From Beroe forskalii (lineage: Eukaryota > Ctenophora > Nuda > Beroida > Beroidae), in NCBI GenBank assembly GCA_011033025.1, contig WFMF01000005.1:1736001-1800000 (forward strand): a stretch of DNA of 64,000 nucleotides, written 5' to 3'. The notes under the pieces were generated by a model, which saw only the letters and a list, made by a program, of their open reading frames with translations, made no database searches and was not told where the DNA came from. Each line of letters begins with the position of its first letter. Position 1 is the first letter of the stretch. Below are positions 11,354 through 22,020 of this stretch, piece by piece. A program made the translations under genes and the position numbers.

Positions 11354-12250
11354 TTCAGTGATTTTTTAGAGTTGGCCGTTGGGTTTGACTTGACTGACTT
11401 GACTAGCTTGAATAACATAACTAACTTAACTATGAGTGTGTTTATGGTCTTATGGTGCGTTTAGGGTGCATTGATCGACTAGTCATTGACCAGTAAAGCG
11501 TCATTAAAGGTTGATTGATATTTTGAGTGCTTTTAAAACAGTAATGATAAATTGAGGATAAGTGTAAGATCAGGAAGTGGTCAGTAGGGGGTTCACACAG
11601 GGGTGAAGTTAAGCGTGGAACGTAGACTGGTGGAGCATAGAGTTAGACTGGTAGTTGGAACAGAAAAGTATTGAACGCATCTTTTGGAGTAAAGTGTGGA
11701 ACGTAGATGGTGTCAAGTGCGGATTCAAACCTTAATCTACGTTTCAACTTCCAACTAGACACCAGTCGATATTCCATACCTGGCAGCAGTCTACGGTCCT
11801 CACCTGACTCAACGTTCCACCCTTTCGCCAATCTAAGTTCCACATTTTCTAAAATATAACTTTCAACTAGACACTGCAGTAAACAGTCCACACTAGACAT
11901 CAGTCTACGTTTCACACTTGACATCAGTCTACGTTCCACACTTCACTCAGTCTACGTTCACACTTGACTTACTCCAATCAACTTGTTACATGACACCAAT
12001 CCATGTTCCACTAAATCCAGACATTATTCAAGTCGTCCCAACTTGAAACCAGTCTGTGTTTACACGTGTCGCCAGCCTACCTGAACCACATTCAAGGTCC
12101 ATTCTAAGTTCTAAACTTTGCTCGCATCTAAATTCCCTCGTTTACGTTCCAACAGACACCAGTCTTTGGTTCACATTTCGCAGCATTCTATGCTCCACAC
12201 TTGATAACCTTTAAATTATATCGTGCTACATATTGTTGCACCCGTGTAAG
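11354..12250. repeat. Degenerate CAGTCTACGTTCCAC-type tandem repeats
   Basis: From about 11690 to 12200 a motif close to GACATCAGTCTACGTTCCAC recurs at irregular 25-30 bp spacing. Before it (11380-11440) there is a short CTTGACT microsatellite. The one minus-strand ORF in this stretch is repeat-derived. Nothing else recognisable is present. Confidence 0.55.
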
Positions 12251-12819
12251 TTTATCACTATGTACCTATCAGCCAAATTGTACTATACAACAACATTGCA
12301 CCCATGTTTGGTGAGTGACGAGTGTCCTGCTAACGATCAAATATCAAGTTTGGTCGCATGATTTGGACTTGCAAATCTTACGACCAGTTCCCAGTCACGT
12401 GGTAGTCATTAGTCACATTTTTGATTAATGAGTAATTTTGAGTAACTTTTACAAATTTTGTAGAATTATTCATATTCATGTTGATGATTTTTGAATAGAT
12501 TTGGATTTTCTACAAGAATTCTCATATTCATTTTGATGATTTTTTGAGTGTCCCTGTAAAAAATGTCCCGATTACTCATATTCAAAATTATTCAAAATTA
12601 CTCATGTCACCCCCCCCTTTTTTCCTGTTCCCAATCGCGTTTTTGTTTTACAAAAAGGCATTGAGAATAGGTTAGCAGAGATCGTGTTTTGTGGGGGTTG
12701 TGTGTATACTACCTTTACGCGTACTGTTAAATCTGAAATAGGTGGTGTGCTGAAATTGGTCGTCGTATGTATGCATGTCACTTTTTCGATCAACTGCTCC
12801 TTTATAATATCACTCGCGT

Positions 12820-12912
12820 CAGAGTAGCTTGGTGTAGTGGCATCCTTCGCATTATGGGCTGCAGCTAGCTAAATGGACTACTTTGTAGGTATTTGAGTTC
12901 AATGCTCTGTTC
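12820..12912 (+). mobile_element. Possible tRNA-related SINE head
   Basis: The stretch contains TAGCTTGGTGTAGTGGCAT, similar to a pol III A box, and about 55 bp later GAGTTCAATGC, similar to a B box. It does not fold into a convincing tRNA. It could be a degenerate tRNA or the head of a tRNA-derived SINE. The surrounding 12250-13120 is otherwise AT-rich sequence with an imperfect repeat near 12440-12600. Confidence 0.3.
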
Positions 12913-13124
12913 ATGCTGATGTTCTTTATCAAAAATTTAACAATTCTTTAATCATAAAATCAAAACTTAATCAATTTTCACGGAATCAATCAGATTAGAT
13001 TTCAATCACACAGCCATTTGGACTTCTTTATTAAGTAGCGGGCAATTCGGCCAATTTACAATGGGCAGTATGAATGATCTAAGTTATGAATGATCTAAAG
13101 AATTGACTAGAGGAAAGTAAAACA

Positions 13125-13285
13125 TGAGAGTTTGTCTCGGTTCATGATTGATAACAATGATAATATATAATATGAATCTTTAATCTTGGTCAGTAATTAA
13201 TACCAGGTATTAATTACTGACCAAGATTAAAGATTCATATTATATATTATCATTGTTATCAATCATGAACCGAGACAAACTCTCA
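13125..13285. repeat. Perfect 161-bp palindrome
   Basis: Two 80-nt arms are exact reverse complements around a single central base at 13205. No mismatch is visible. The arm starts TGAGAGTTTGTCTCGG. It may be a fold-back element or an assembly fold-back. Confidence 0.9.
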
Positions 13286-13287
13286 GA

Positions 13288-13336
13288 CAAAATTGAGATA
13301 CACAATATAGGTCCTATATTGTGTATCTCAATTTTG
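13288..13336. repeat. Perfect 49-bp palindrome
   Basis: Two 24-nt arms starting CAAAATTGAGATACAC pair exactly around one base at 13312. It lies 2 bp after the 161-bp palindrome. Confidence 0.9.
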
Positions 13337-13626
13337 AATATATCAAGGCGGGGTACAATATTAGCGAACATTAAAATGGTTTGATATCTGCAACGCAACA
13401 CAAAAGAAAATTTAACGCGTAACCAAAATGGTGATCATAGTTATGAAACTCTGAACGGCGCAACGAATCTTCAAAGAGTTCTATGAAATGGCGGGAACGC
13501 GTGCAAACATTTGACACGTGGAACGAAATCGCCCACGTGATATTTGGATCCGCGCGCGTTATATCAAACTTGTAGGCGATAGAAATGTATATAGCGCCCG
13601 CATAACGAGGAATATTTATAAAATTG

Positions 13627-13793
13627 ATTCAATGATGTTAGTATTGCGATGTCACACTTGATAGAAGAAGCGTTTCATCACGGAAAATTATTTCTTGCTC
13701 TTATAAATTGAATTTATAAGAGCAAGAAATAATTTTCCGTGATGAAACGCTTCTTCTATCAAGTGTGACATCGCAATACTAACATCATTGAAT
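13627..13793. repeat. Perfect 167-bp palindrome
   Basis: Two 83-nt arms starting ATTCAATGATGTTAG are exact reverse complements around a single base at 13710. The 290 bp between this and the previous palindrome are unremarkable AT-rich sequence. Confidence 0.9.
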
Positions 13794-13859
13794 TTAGTAT
13801 TTATTAAATTCCCGTAGGTGTACGCCCGCGATTGTATCTTGATTTGTGAGGTCACTTTT

Positions 13860-14147
13860 ATGCTTTATCGTCAACTCACTATGTCAGTAAATAAGACGGA
13901 CAATGGTCAAATGACAGCGTGTTCTAATAGTAATACCAGCCCCAGGGAACAGGAAATTAAGCGCCTGCATACGGGAACAATCAACAACGCACAAGAAATG
14001 CTCCGGCAGGCGCAATTCTTGTTAGATGTTGTGTGCCATGGCCACGAACGTGGCCATTTTCATGGCAAAATATGTTCCAATAATGGCAACATTATATGTG
14101 GACGAGTCACAAATGTAGCCAATAAATTCACAATTTTACCAATATAA
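13860..14147 (+). CDS. Hypothetical 95-residue ORF
   Basis: An ATG at 13860 opens a 95-codon frame with no recognised domain. The middle part (PREQEIKRLHTG onward) is polar and could be helical. The C-terminal third is encoded by the CCACAAATGTGG-type motifs that continue into the next region, which argues against a conserved protein. It could be an upstream exon of the channel gene at 14601, but it lacks the usual DEG/ENaC N-terminal motif. I regard it as doubtful. Confidence 0.2.
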   Translation: MLYRQLTMSVNKTDNGQMTACSNSNTSPREQEIKRLHTGTINNAQEMLRQAQFLLDVVCHGHERGHFHGKICSNNGNIICGRVTNVANKFTILPI

Positions 14148-14640
14148 TGGCCACATATGTGACATGTCCACAAACGTAGCCAATATAGTGGCTACATTTG
14201 TGGCTGGTTACATATGTGGACAATGAATTGGCCACATTTGTAGCATTTGCTAAAAACCACGTTCGTGGCCGCCCCCAGTGGCCACAAACGTGACGTCACA
14301 TGGAAAAGAAACAATGATGGCTAAAGTATGCTGTATTTCGTCATAATGATTATTTCACCGAAGAATGCGATGATTCTTCTCTAAATTCTGAAAGTTTCAG
14401 CTGCTATTCTTGATCAGATTCTTCTGAATGAGACCTTGAAATTTCTTGTGGAAAAATGCCGTTTTTTGTCATTTTCAAACTCAATTTTCTATCATTGAAG
14501 CATCCAAAGCGCTTGAAATATTAATCTGGATGTCTTAAATAATCATCCCTCTATCTGATTCAAACGCTTTTGTTGCAAAAAGTTGTCTTGGTACCCTTTT
14601 ATGGGCTCACAAATGAGGTGGCTACATATGTGGCCACTGG
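14030..14640. repeat. Cluster of inverted GGCCACAWAYGTGGCC-like motifs upstream of the channel gene
   Basis: About a dozen copies of GGCCACGAACGTGGCC, CCACATATGTGG and near variants crowd 14035-14300, with two more at 14615-14640 inside the first codons of the channel ORF. Each motif is close to palindromic. It could be a degenerate satellite or a set of binding sites. 14300-14580 between the groups is plain AT-rich sequence. Confidence 0.65.
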
Positions 14641-16220
14641 GCACAAATGGGTTAATCATCGCAGTCTCCCTGGCCTTCACTCTGTACATGGTGTACAACC
14701 TGTTGCACGGCTTCCTAAAGTACAGCTCTTACAATGAAGATTCCCTGGTCTGGACAGCTGGCATCCCCCTGCCTGCCATCACCATATGCAATGTCAACGT
14801 GGTCAACTTCACAATGCTCTCAGAACAAGTAGCTGACGCCGACCATTTACAACAAGAGTTGGATTGGATCAAGAGGCTCATTTCAGAACGCGCGAAACAG
14901 AGCAAAGGAAACGGATTTCAATTTTTTAATAACTTGACAGAAGAAGACAGGGCAAGGGCTAGGCAATTAATTACGATTCTAGAGGTGGACGGAGAGCCAA
15001 TAGACATTAAAGCTAGTATGGGTTCAAAGTTCGAGAAGTTCTTCCTGGGAGATGGCGTTAAACACCCCTACCTGGAGTTTTCTTATGGTTACAGAAGTCT
15101 GCCTGAGAACCCATACACGAACACAGAGCTGGGGGAGTGCCTGGTTCTGAATGATGATCAGTCCATGGTGCAAACCTTGGGCGGACGCCAAGGTGGACTG
15201 ACCATCGACCTGGATGCGCGGATCAATGAGTACCTTTTCTCCACTGCCTCTTCAGGATTCATGCTGTTTTTAAGAAATCCTTTCGAAATACTCCTTACCG
15301 ACCAGAATGGAATCTATCTGGCACCTGGGAAGGAGCACTATGTAGGTCTCAAGCAAAAGGACGTCACCCGGATGAAAAAGCCTTACGGCACATGCGAGGA
15401 TCAATTCAACGCTTTCAACAAAACACGGACCCAAACAGTCAAAGAGTGCAGGCAATCGCTCTACTGGACAGAGATATTAAATACTTGTGGGTGTCTTCAG
15501 TGGTACTTGACGGATAACCTCAACAAATACTTTGCAGAGGACAGGGAAGGTCTCTTGGTGTGGCTACAGATCCACAATGGGACCATCACTGAGGATTATA
15601 GTCTGAACACGTGTGACTTCCTAACACAGTTAATTTGTGAGCTAAATGTGATGAATATTCTAGTGAAGATGGATATGAGTGACAAATGCCATGAACCGTG
15701 TAAATACGAAGCCTGGGAGTACACTCTCAACACAGGGGAGTTTCCTCCAACCATGGGGTACTTCCAGCACTTCCTAGTAGGGCACGTGACCAGTGCCTTC
15801 TCAGGTGGGGGAGAACACAGCCACACGGACACCAATCTACCCGATCCTGGGGGAAATGATGCTGAGCACGATGGCCAACACAATTCCGAAACTGCTGACA
15901 CTCAGCCTGATGATGGTAATGAAAATGCAGCATTTGATGCAGCATACTATGAATATGCACGGAATAACTTCGTGAGAATCCGCATATTCTATACTGATGT
16001 CAGTATGTCTATCGTGGCACAAACACCGTCCTACGAGCTCTCCAACTTCATTGCGGAGTTCGGCGGGGTAACTGATCTCTTGATGGGCCTTTCTTTCTTC
16101 ACCGTCTTCCAACTCTTCGAGATTTTCATAGCGTACGTGATTTACAAGTGCTGTAAGAAAAGGAACGAAGAAAAGGAAAATGAAGACAATAAACAAGAAA
16201 AGGAAGTCAATAATGTCTGA
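14601..16220 (+). CDS. DEG/ENaC-family sodium channel subunit
   Basis: The ORF gives 539 residues from the ATG at 14601. TM1 spans about residues 17-39 and is followed by the family's post-TM1 motif (LPAITICNVN). The extracellular part has the cysteine-rich pattern of the thumb and palm (GTCEDQF, ECRQSLYW, CGCLQWY, CHEPCKYEAW). After an unusual acidic, His-rich loop (about residues 405-455) comes YELSNFIAEFGG and TM2 (about 493-517), with GLS at the selectivity-filter position. Such proteins form trimeric, amiloride-sensitive or peptide/acid-gated cation channels at the plasma membrane. The cytosolic N-terminus with the usual His-Gly motif is absent. The first 14 or so codons come from the upstream repeat, so a 5' exon may be missing (possible acceptor at about 14662). 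It has no introns in this window. Ligand and subtype cannot be told. Confidence 0.88.
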   Translation: MGSQMRWLHMWPLGTNGLIIAVSLAFTLYMVYNLLHGFLKYSSYNEDSLVWTAGIPLPAITICNVNVVNFTMLSEQVADADHLQQELDWIKRLISERAKQSKGNGFQFFNNLTEEDRARARQLITILEVDGEPIDIKASMGSKFEKFFLGDGVKHPYLEFSYGYRSLPENPYTNTELGECLVLNDDQSMVQTLGGRQGGLTIDLDARINEYLFSTASSGFMLFLRNPFEILLTDQNGIYLAPGKEHYVGLKQKDVTRMKKPYGTCEDQFNAFNKTRTQTVKECRQSLYWTEILNTCGCLQWYLTDNLNKYFAEDREGLLVWLQIHNGTITEDYSLNTCDFLTQLICELNVMNILVKMDMSDKCHEPCKYEAWEYTLNTGEFPPTMGYFQHFLVGHVTSAFSGGGEHSHTDTNLPDPGGNDAEHDGQHNSETADTQPDDGNENAAFDAAYYEYARNNFVRIRIFYTDVSMSIVAQTPSYELSNFIAEFGGVTDLLMGLSFFTVFQLFEIFIAYVIYKCCKKRNEEKENEDNKQEKEVNNV

Positions 16221-16226
16221 ACTATC

Positions 16227-16232
16227 AATAAA
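16227..16232 (+). terminator. Poly(A) signal AATAAA of the channel gene
   Basis: AATAAA lies 7 nt after the channel stop codon (16218-16220). This would give a very short 3' UTR if used. Confidence 0.5.
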
Positions 16233-16752
16233 ATATCTATGAGAAATATTTTGTGATCACTATTTTCTGCCTAAACAACGATAGAGATCATGTTATTCAG
16301 ATGGCATGTAAAAACTAAAATTTAGTGGATTTGTGTTGGGAAACACACTTTGTTTAAAACAAAATTTGACACAATAGCTGCTCGGACTGGAAGGAACCTC
16401 TCAGCTCCAGTTCCGTGTTTAACATGCCGTTCAGCAAGGACACCCACTGAGCTCATCAGGCTAGGCTTATACCCGAACAACTACTGTGACAAATGTTGTA
16501 TTTGGCAATTGGTGCCAAAGTGATAAGGACACGTAAGAGTTTTCTAGATGTTGTATTGACTAGAATTTACTAGTTGTACAAGAAAGTACCGCGGTATTTA
16601 AGTATGTACTATGTACTGACTAATGGTAACTGAGTACAGTTTTCTTACGTTGCGTTTTATCAGCTCTCGCTTATCAGCTTGTACAGCTTATCGTTACTGC
16701 AGTACTAAGTGGTTGATCTTGTTTACAAGATCAATACATTGTACATTGTACA
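16233..16752. other. Spacer and probable LINE 5' UTR
   Basis: No ORF or repeat array is obvious. The last 100 bp (ending TACATTGTACATTGTACAATGG) resembles the leader before the other ORF1 at 10326, so this is probably the 5' UTR of the LINE whose ORF1 starts at 16753. Confidence 0.35.
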
Positions 16753-17604
16753 ATGGCATTTGAATTGACAGAGTTATTAAGGTTCTCGACAGAGGATGCA
16801 ACCGACCTGATCGAAGGACAGATGGAGACAACATTGAGAAAAGTGAAGGAGCATACGAAATGCACTGACTGGAGGAAAGTTACGTCGGCGACGTTGACGA
16901 AATTGACAAAGGCTCAGTTAGTCGAGTGTCTAAACGAGGCAATTATAGCCGTGGGGTTGGGTCAAGAAAGCCTTGAAGATGCTCTTACCGACTATGGCGG
17001 ACTGTTGGAAAACCAGGTTCGACTTCAAGCGAGAGTCATCAGCAGAGACGAGGAATTATTGAAATACAAGAACGAGCAAATTGAAGCAATTCAAAGCACC
17101 GTGAAATCTGAATTGAAGAGTTACAGTGAAGTCACGAAGAAGGGGCTGGAAGAAAGGGCCATCACAGCCCAACAGGTGAAGATGGCAGTAAAGACCGCAG
17201 TGAAGGAGGACGACAGAAGTCGAAATGTGATGATGTTTGGTGTTCCAGAGACAGCAGCAGAAGATTTGGAGTCCAAAGCAGCGGAAGTATTTGAGCAACT
17301 AGAGGAGAAGCCTAAAGTTGTCGAGTGCCACAGAGTTGGGGTGCAGAAAGAAGGTGCTTCTCGACCGGTCAAAGTTACTCTCTCGAGTTCTGATACTGTT
17401 GGGCGGATCTTGGGTAAATCAAGACAGTTAAAGACCACTGATCGATTCAGCCGCGTGTTCATATCTAAAGATCTGACCGTTGATGAACGAAACGCACGAA
17501 AGAAATTGGTGATGGAGCTGAAACAGAAAAGGGAAAATGAGCCAGGACTCTACCATTTCATTAGAAATGGGACACTGTTCAGCCGCAATCATGCAGGATC
17601 ATGA
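16753..17604 (+). CDS. LINE ORF1-type RNA-binding protein (solitary)
   Basis: The intact 283-codon ORF has an N-terminal helical region, a likely coiled coil at about residues 85-150, and an RRM-like core at about 155-245. The core carries the usual ORF1 landmarks (RNVMMFGVPE, ECHRVG, RPVKVTL, KSRQLK, FSRVFISKDLT), followed by a C-terminal domain ending near GTLFSR. Such proteins coat LINE RNA and act as nucleic-acid chaperones. No endonuclease or reverse-transcriptase ORF follows in the next kilobase, so this is a solo ORF1 from a truncated element, or possibly a domesticated copy. The frame is open throughout. Confidence 0.8.
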   Translation: MAFELTELLRFSTEDATDLIEGQMETTLRKVKEHTKCTDWRKVTSATLTKLTKAQLVECLNEAIIAVGLGQESLEDALTDYGGLLENQVRLQARVISRDEELLKYKNEQIEAIQSTVKSELKSYSEVTKKGLEERAITAQQVKMAVKTAVKEDDRSRNVMMFGVPETAAEDLESKAAEVFEQLEEKPKVVECHRVGVQKEGASRPVKVTLSSSDTVGRILGKSRQLKTTDRFSRVFISKDLTVDERNARKKLVMELKQKRENEPGLYHFIRNGTLFSRNHAGS

Positions 17605-18164
17605 CACTTCAACAAAGTTGAATTCGTTTTAATGTTTTTCCAAACTGTTTGTGCTGAGTATATTCGATAGAAAATAACTAAAAACGTATTATCATACAAA
17701 TATGCTAATCGAAGGCGCGATCTCAGACTTAATAATGTAATAATGTATAATTAGATAGCCTATACACTACAATTTAAAATCGTTAGATGTGAGGTAGCCC
17801 ACGGGTGGAAACAAGCACCAGCACTTCCATCCTTCATCCCTGCCTGATAACACGTCTCTACTTAATTATCATCACAATTAAATTATCAATTAGTGTATGA
17901 AATTGTGTGTTTGGTCAGTTTGATTATTCTATGCATTATTAATACTCATATATTTCGGAGTTATAACATTTTGAAATACAGAACATGGGATTAATTAGCC
18001 TCGAGAATTTAACATTCGATATGAGCAATATTATTTGATTGGATGTGAAATTAAATTTTCTTTTTCCTGAAATTTTCTTTTTCCTGAATATTTTGAATCA
18101 ATTTTCATTTTTCTTGATTAGACGCAAAATAACTACTTTTTATAATAACTTAACAAAGTAATTT
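17605..18164. other. AT-rich sequence without a recognisable gene
   Basis: This stretch follows the solo LINE ORF1. A short segment at 17790-17860 is less AT-rich, but no frame of useful length, RNA gene or array is visible. Confidence 0.4.
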
Positions 18165-20330
18165 TACTCTAGTAGCTGGCCCAAGATGAGTATGCATATG
18201 CTCTTTTAGGCAGTTTCTCAACGGGATATGTTAGTTTGATGCCTAAGAAAGCACCCTGGGGTACTGCCGCATGTCGGAAGTGGTAGGATCACTCAGAAAA
18301 TGACCACGCCCTTTTTTGCTTGTCGCGACTGTGGGAAAATTATTGAAAACCCATTTTTTTCTCTAATATAGCCATGTTGGGTATCTAAATAGGGGTTTTC
18401 GAGGACGCTGAATCGATTCCATGCATTATTGAATGCCTCAGCTATCCTGTTTTTGAGATATCCTCAAAAAACCATATCTTCAATGGGCGCGCATATGAAA
18501 AATGATCATTAGATACTATTTTCCATCATGTGGTCAACTAGATAATCGGAATAGGGCTTATCTTGGTCACTGAGTCGATTCCAGGTGTTGCTGAACTCCT
18601 CAGAAACTTATTTGATACGAAAAAGTCAAAAATACACTTTTTCATGGTGTATGAAAGTATGAGAAATTATGTTCTCCGATATTAAAAAGTCCCAATTCAT
18701 TCTATTACTACAGTTGTTGAATGTTGAATGTATCAAGAAAGATATGACTGAGGCCACTGAGATTATAGGCCTGCGAAATCCTTGCTGAACCTCCCCGCAG
18801 TGCAGGCTCCACTGAAAGGTGCAGAGAGACGATGTGTTTAGCAAGTAGTTTCTTCTTCACAGGGGAGATTAGCCACTTCAACCACTCCAAGAAACTCCAG
18901 ACAAACTGGACTGGAATTTCAGCAAAATTTCTAGACCATACCAGGCTGAGCTCAGGCTCAAAGTTTATATGATAGTATGATGCAAGGTACATGCTGTGAC
19001 AGTAATACAGGTTACATGTTGGCAGTAGCAACACATGCCTAACAGAGATAGAGGAGCAGATGGACACGTGAACTCGGCTGCTTGATAGCTTGATTGACAG
19101 GCAATCGGAACTTCCATCTCAAGATCTCTTCGGAGAGTTGACCAATGTCCACTAAGGACTGGAAATCCAGGAAATATAGCAGGCTGAGCTCCTAAAGTAA
19201 GTTGTGGTCCTGCATCACTTCCTGGGACAGTTTTCACCACATCCGTCCTCATTTGCAGCTGCAGCCCTTGAGTCTATTCCTCTACCCACCGGAATACTGG
19301 GCACCCTCCTACCTTTTGCTGCTTCTGCTCCAGCACTATCCCCCACAGTCCTGCTTCTCTCACTGCCTCTTTCGTTCACTGCTTCCCCCCACCTACTCCT
19401 TCTTCCATCCGGTTGTTAACTCTTCTTCTTGCATGTTACATTTTTTACTCGTGAGAGGAAGACAACATCAGGTCATCATATGATCTCCTACTTCATCCTT
19501 GGAACAAGCAAGTCATTTTCGTTCAATAGCTAATCAGCATTCGATATCCGATCATGGAGTATCAAATTACTTTAAATAAGGTGTTCCCGCCCTGGCCAGG
19601 GCGGTAACCCCCCGCGGTAAAAAAGAAACTGGCCAGGGGTATAAGTTAGAGATTTGAGTGTCACAGGGTGTTAATATATAATAATAATATATATCATGAT
19701 AATTGGGAGCAAATTTGAAACGCTGAGATGTCAAGAACGGGAAATGGTAGAGCCATGATTGAGGTCAGGTTTTGTTTATCTAAGATGGGAAAGTGTTATA
19801 GGCTATAAGAGAAGTTCTGGTGACGTCATTTTCACGTCACTATGACGTCATCAACTTAGCGAAATTTCTTGCTTTTTAGTGAAAATAAGGCTATTTTCGA
19901 GCGCATTTTTCACCAAGAAGGGAAAGGAGATAGCGGTCTGATTTTTCAGAATGATTTTTAGCAAATTTAAAGAGCTTTCAGAAAATCATACGGATCATTG
20001 GGCTATCTCGATTTTTCATCGAGATATACGCGATTTTCTAAGCTACGGTGAAAAATCGATTTCCAAATTATAGGACAAAACTTAAACGAGTGATATGTCA
20101 AGAACTGCAGCTTATCTTGAGATGAGACCGGTCAAAGTATGTTGTACTAAGGCAGAATAGTGTGATAGGCTATATGGGAAGTTGGTTTGAGCTCATTTGG
20201 GTGCTGTGATGACGTCATCAAAATTCGCGTAAAAGCACTAAAATAACGTATTTTGTGATAGAACGCTATTTTGCGCTACTTTTACATCTCCAACTCATAG
20301 AGTTTTCATCGGATTATGTGGGTCAGAATA

Positions 20331-21139
20331 CCTTAGTGGTAGAAATTATGATGTGTACTTATTATGACGAATGAAATTATGATCGGTACTAATTATGATG
20401 AAAAAATTTTGGTATAAAAACAAACCTTTTTGGCAGTGGAATGAAATTCCATTATTTTTGAACCATTTTACCTGGCCCTTTGAACCAAAATTATCCAGAA
20501 TCCTCCGAAATTTGGTCAAAAATCATGAAATAAGCCTTGATATCGGCTATTTTCTGACAAAATCATTTCTTTCAGCATGATTTAGGTACATCCATAATTG
20601 TGCTAACTTTCAACATCATGGTGATTAGGAAGTTAATGTTATGTGAATAACATGCCTGCACATTCACATATTGTTTTTCGACCGAAGTTGTCTGTGTTTT
20701 CATTTTGTAAATTTGGCCTAAGTTGATAAGGTCTGGCAGCTGCAGTAAAGTAGCTTATTTGGAGGTTATGGACTTGATTGTAGGTATCTGTTTATCAACT
20801 AAGTTGAGTGAAACTCCGTAATTTATGGCAACTCCATGATATAATAGCACCGCAACCTTTGATTTCGAAAATTTTGCTGATTGAAGTTGTATTACAAAGA
20901 TGTGAAAAGGGCCTTAGAGCCAACCATAAGGGCTTAGAGCCAACCATAATTTCTGGGCAACATGGTCATCCTGGTTGTTTCAACATGTTTTCTAAAAGTC
21001 TAAATAATGGTCGAATTTTGAGAAAGTACAAATTATGATCTGTAGAAATTATGATGGTAGAATTTATGATGCGTACTAATTATGATCATTTTGCGAAAAT
21101 AATCATAATTAGTACGCATCATAATTTCTACCACTAAGG
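20331..21139. mobile_element. TA-flanked MITE with inverted ends
   Basis: The ends read CCTTAGTGGTAGAAATTATG and the inverse CATAATTTCTACCACTAAGG, with TA at both flanks, as in mariner/Tc1-type MITEs. A further inverted copy of the end sequence occurs at about 21052-21130, giving a local hairpin. It has no transposase. It includes GGGCTTAGAGCCAACCATAA repeated in tandem near 20920-20950. Confidence 0.6.
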
Positions 21140-21345
21140 TATCGGGGGTCCGAATAACGGGGGTCCGAATAACGGGGGTCCGAATATCGGGGGTCCGAAT
21201 AACGGGGGTCCGAATAACGGGGGTCCGAGTAACGGGGGTCCGAATAACGGGGGTCCGAGTAACGGGGTCCGAATAACGGGGGTCCGAGTAACGGGGGTCC
21301 GAATAACGGGGGTCCGAATAACGGGGGTCCGAATAACGGGGAAAT
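21137..21345. repeat. 15-bp tandem array GGGGGTCCGAATAAC
   Basis: About 14 units of GGGGGTCCGAATAAC, with AGTAAC and one AATATC variant, start directly at the edge of the TA-flanked MITE. The minus-strand frame reads as a run of RYSDP and IRTPV type pentamers and is a repeat artefact. Confidence 0.9.
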
Positions 21346-21877
21346 ATACGATGGACTAGTGAAGCACGTGAGTTCACGCGGACGTTTTGTAGAAATTAGG
21401 GGATTTGAAGAAATTGATATTTACGCAGGATTTTCGACTTGATTATGTTGAAATGAGTTTAAATACGACTAATGCACATGAAATTAGATCTGGTTGCCAT
21501 ATTTTAGCACGTGAGTACACACGGACCTTTTGTAGAAATTAGGGGATTTGAAGAAATTGATATTTACACGGGATTTTCGACTTGGTTACGTTGAAATGAG
21601 TTCAAATACGACTAATGCACGTGAAATTAGATCTGGTTGCTATATTTAAGCACGTGAGTACACACGGACGTTTTGTAGAAATTAAGACATATATCAATTC
21701 TAGTAATTTCAAGTTAGAATAACTTAGTTTTGGACTTCCTCAGGGTGATTTAGGTGGGTTAGACTTGCGTGTGGGCTAGTAACGAGGGTTTGGACTACGT
21801 GAGGGCAAGTTACCTGGGTCTAAACTGCCTTTGGGCAAGTAACATGGGTTCAAACTACATACATCTGTCAAGATATC

Positions 21878-22020
21878 ACCACCAAAACCGTTGGACGGTT
21901 GGTCTAGTAACCCCCCGCGGGTTTGGATGTGACAACGGAACCTGAAAAGAGACAAAATGGGCTGATCACATCCAAACCAGCGGGGGGTTACTAGACCAAC
22001 CGTCCAACGGTTTTGGTGGT
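21878..22020. repeat. 143-bp hairpin element
   Basis: Arms of about 55 bp starting ACCACCAAAACCGTTGGACG pair inversely around a 33-bp loop. The stem contains CTAGTAACCCCCCGCGGG. This is a foldback or MITE-like unit with no clear target duplication. Confidence 0.75.

Noticed and set aside
12820..12912. Functional tRNA gene
   Set aside because: A-box-like and B-box-like motifs are present, but the arms do not pair into a cloverleaf; at most a SINE head.
16753..17604. Host RNA-binding gene
   Set aside because: The motif order is that of a LINE ORF1; domestication is possible but there is no evidence in the window.
18708..19252. Minus-strand ORFs of 95-119 residues
   Set aside because: No domain, overlapping frames, and low similarity to any transposase motif; they lie within the long-TIR composite.
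21033..21377. Minus-strand RYSDP-repeat protein
   Set aside because: It is a direct translation of the 15-bp GGGGGTCCGAATAAC array.
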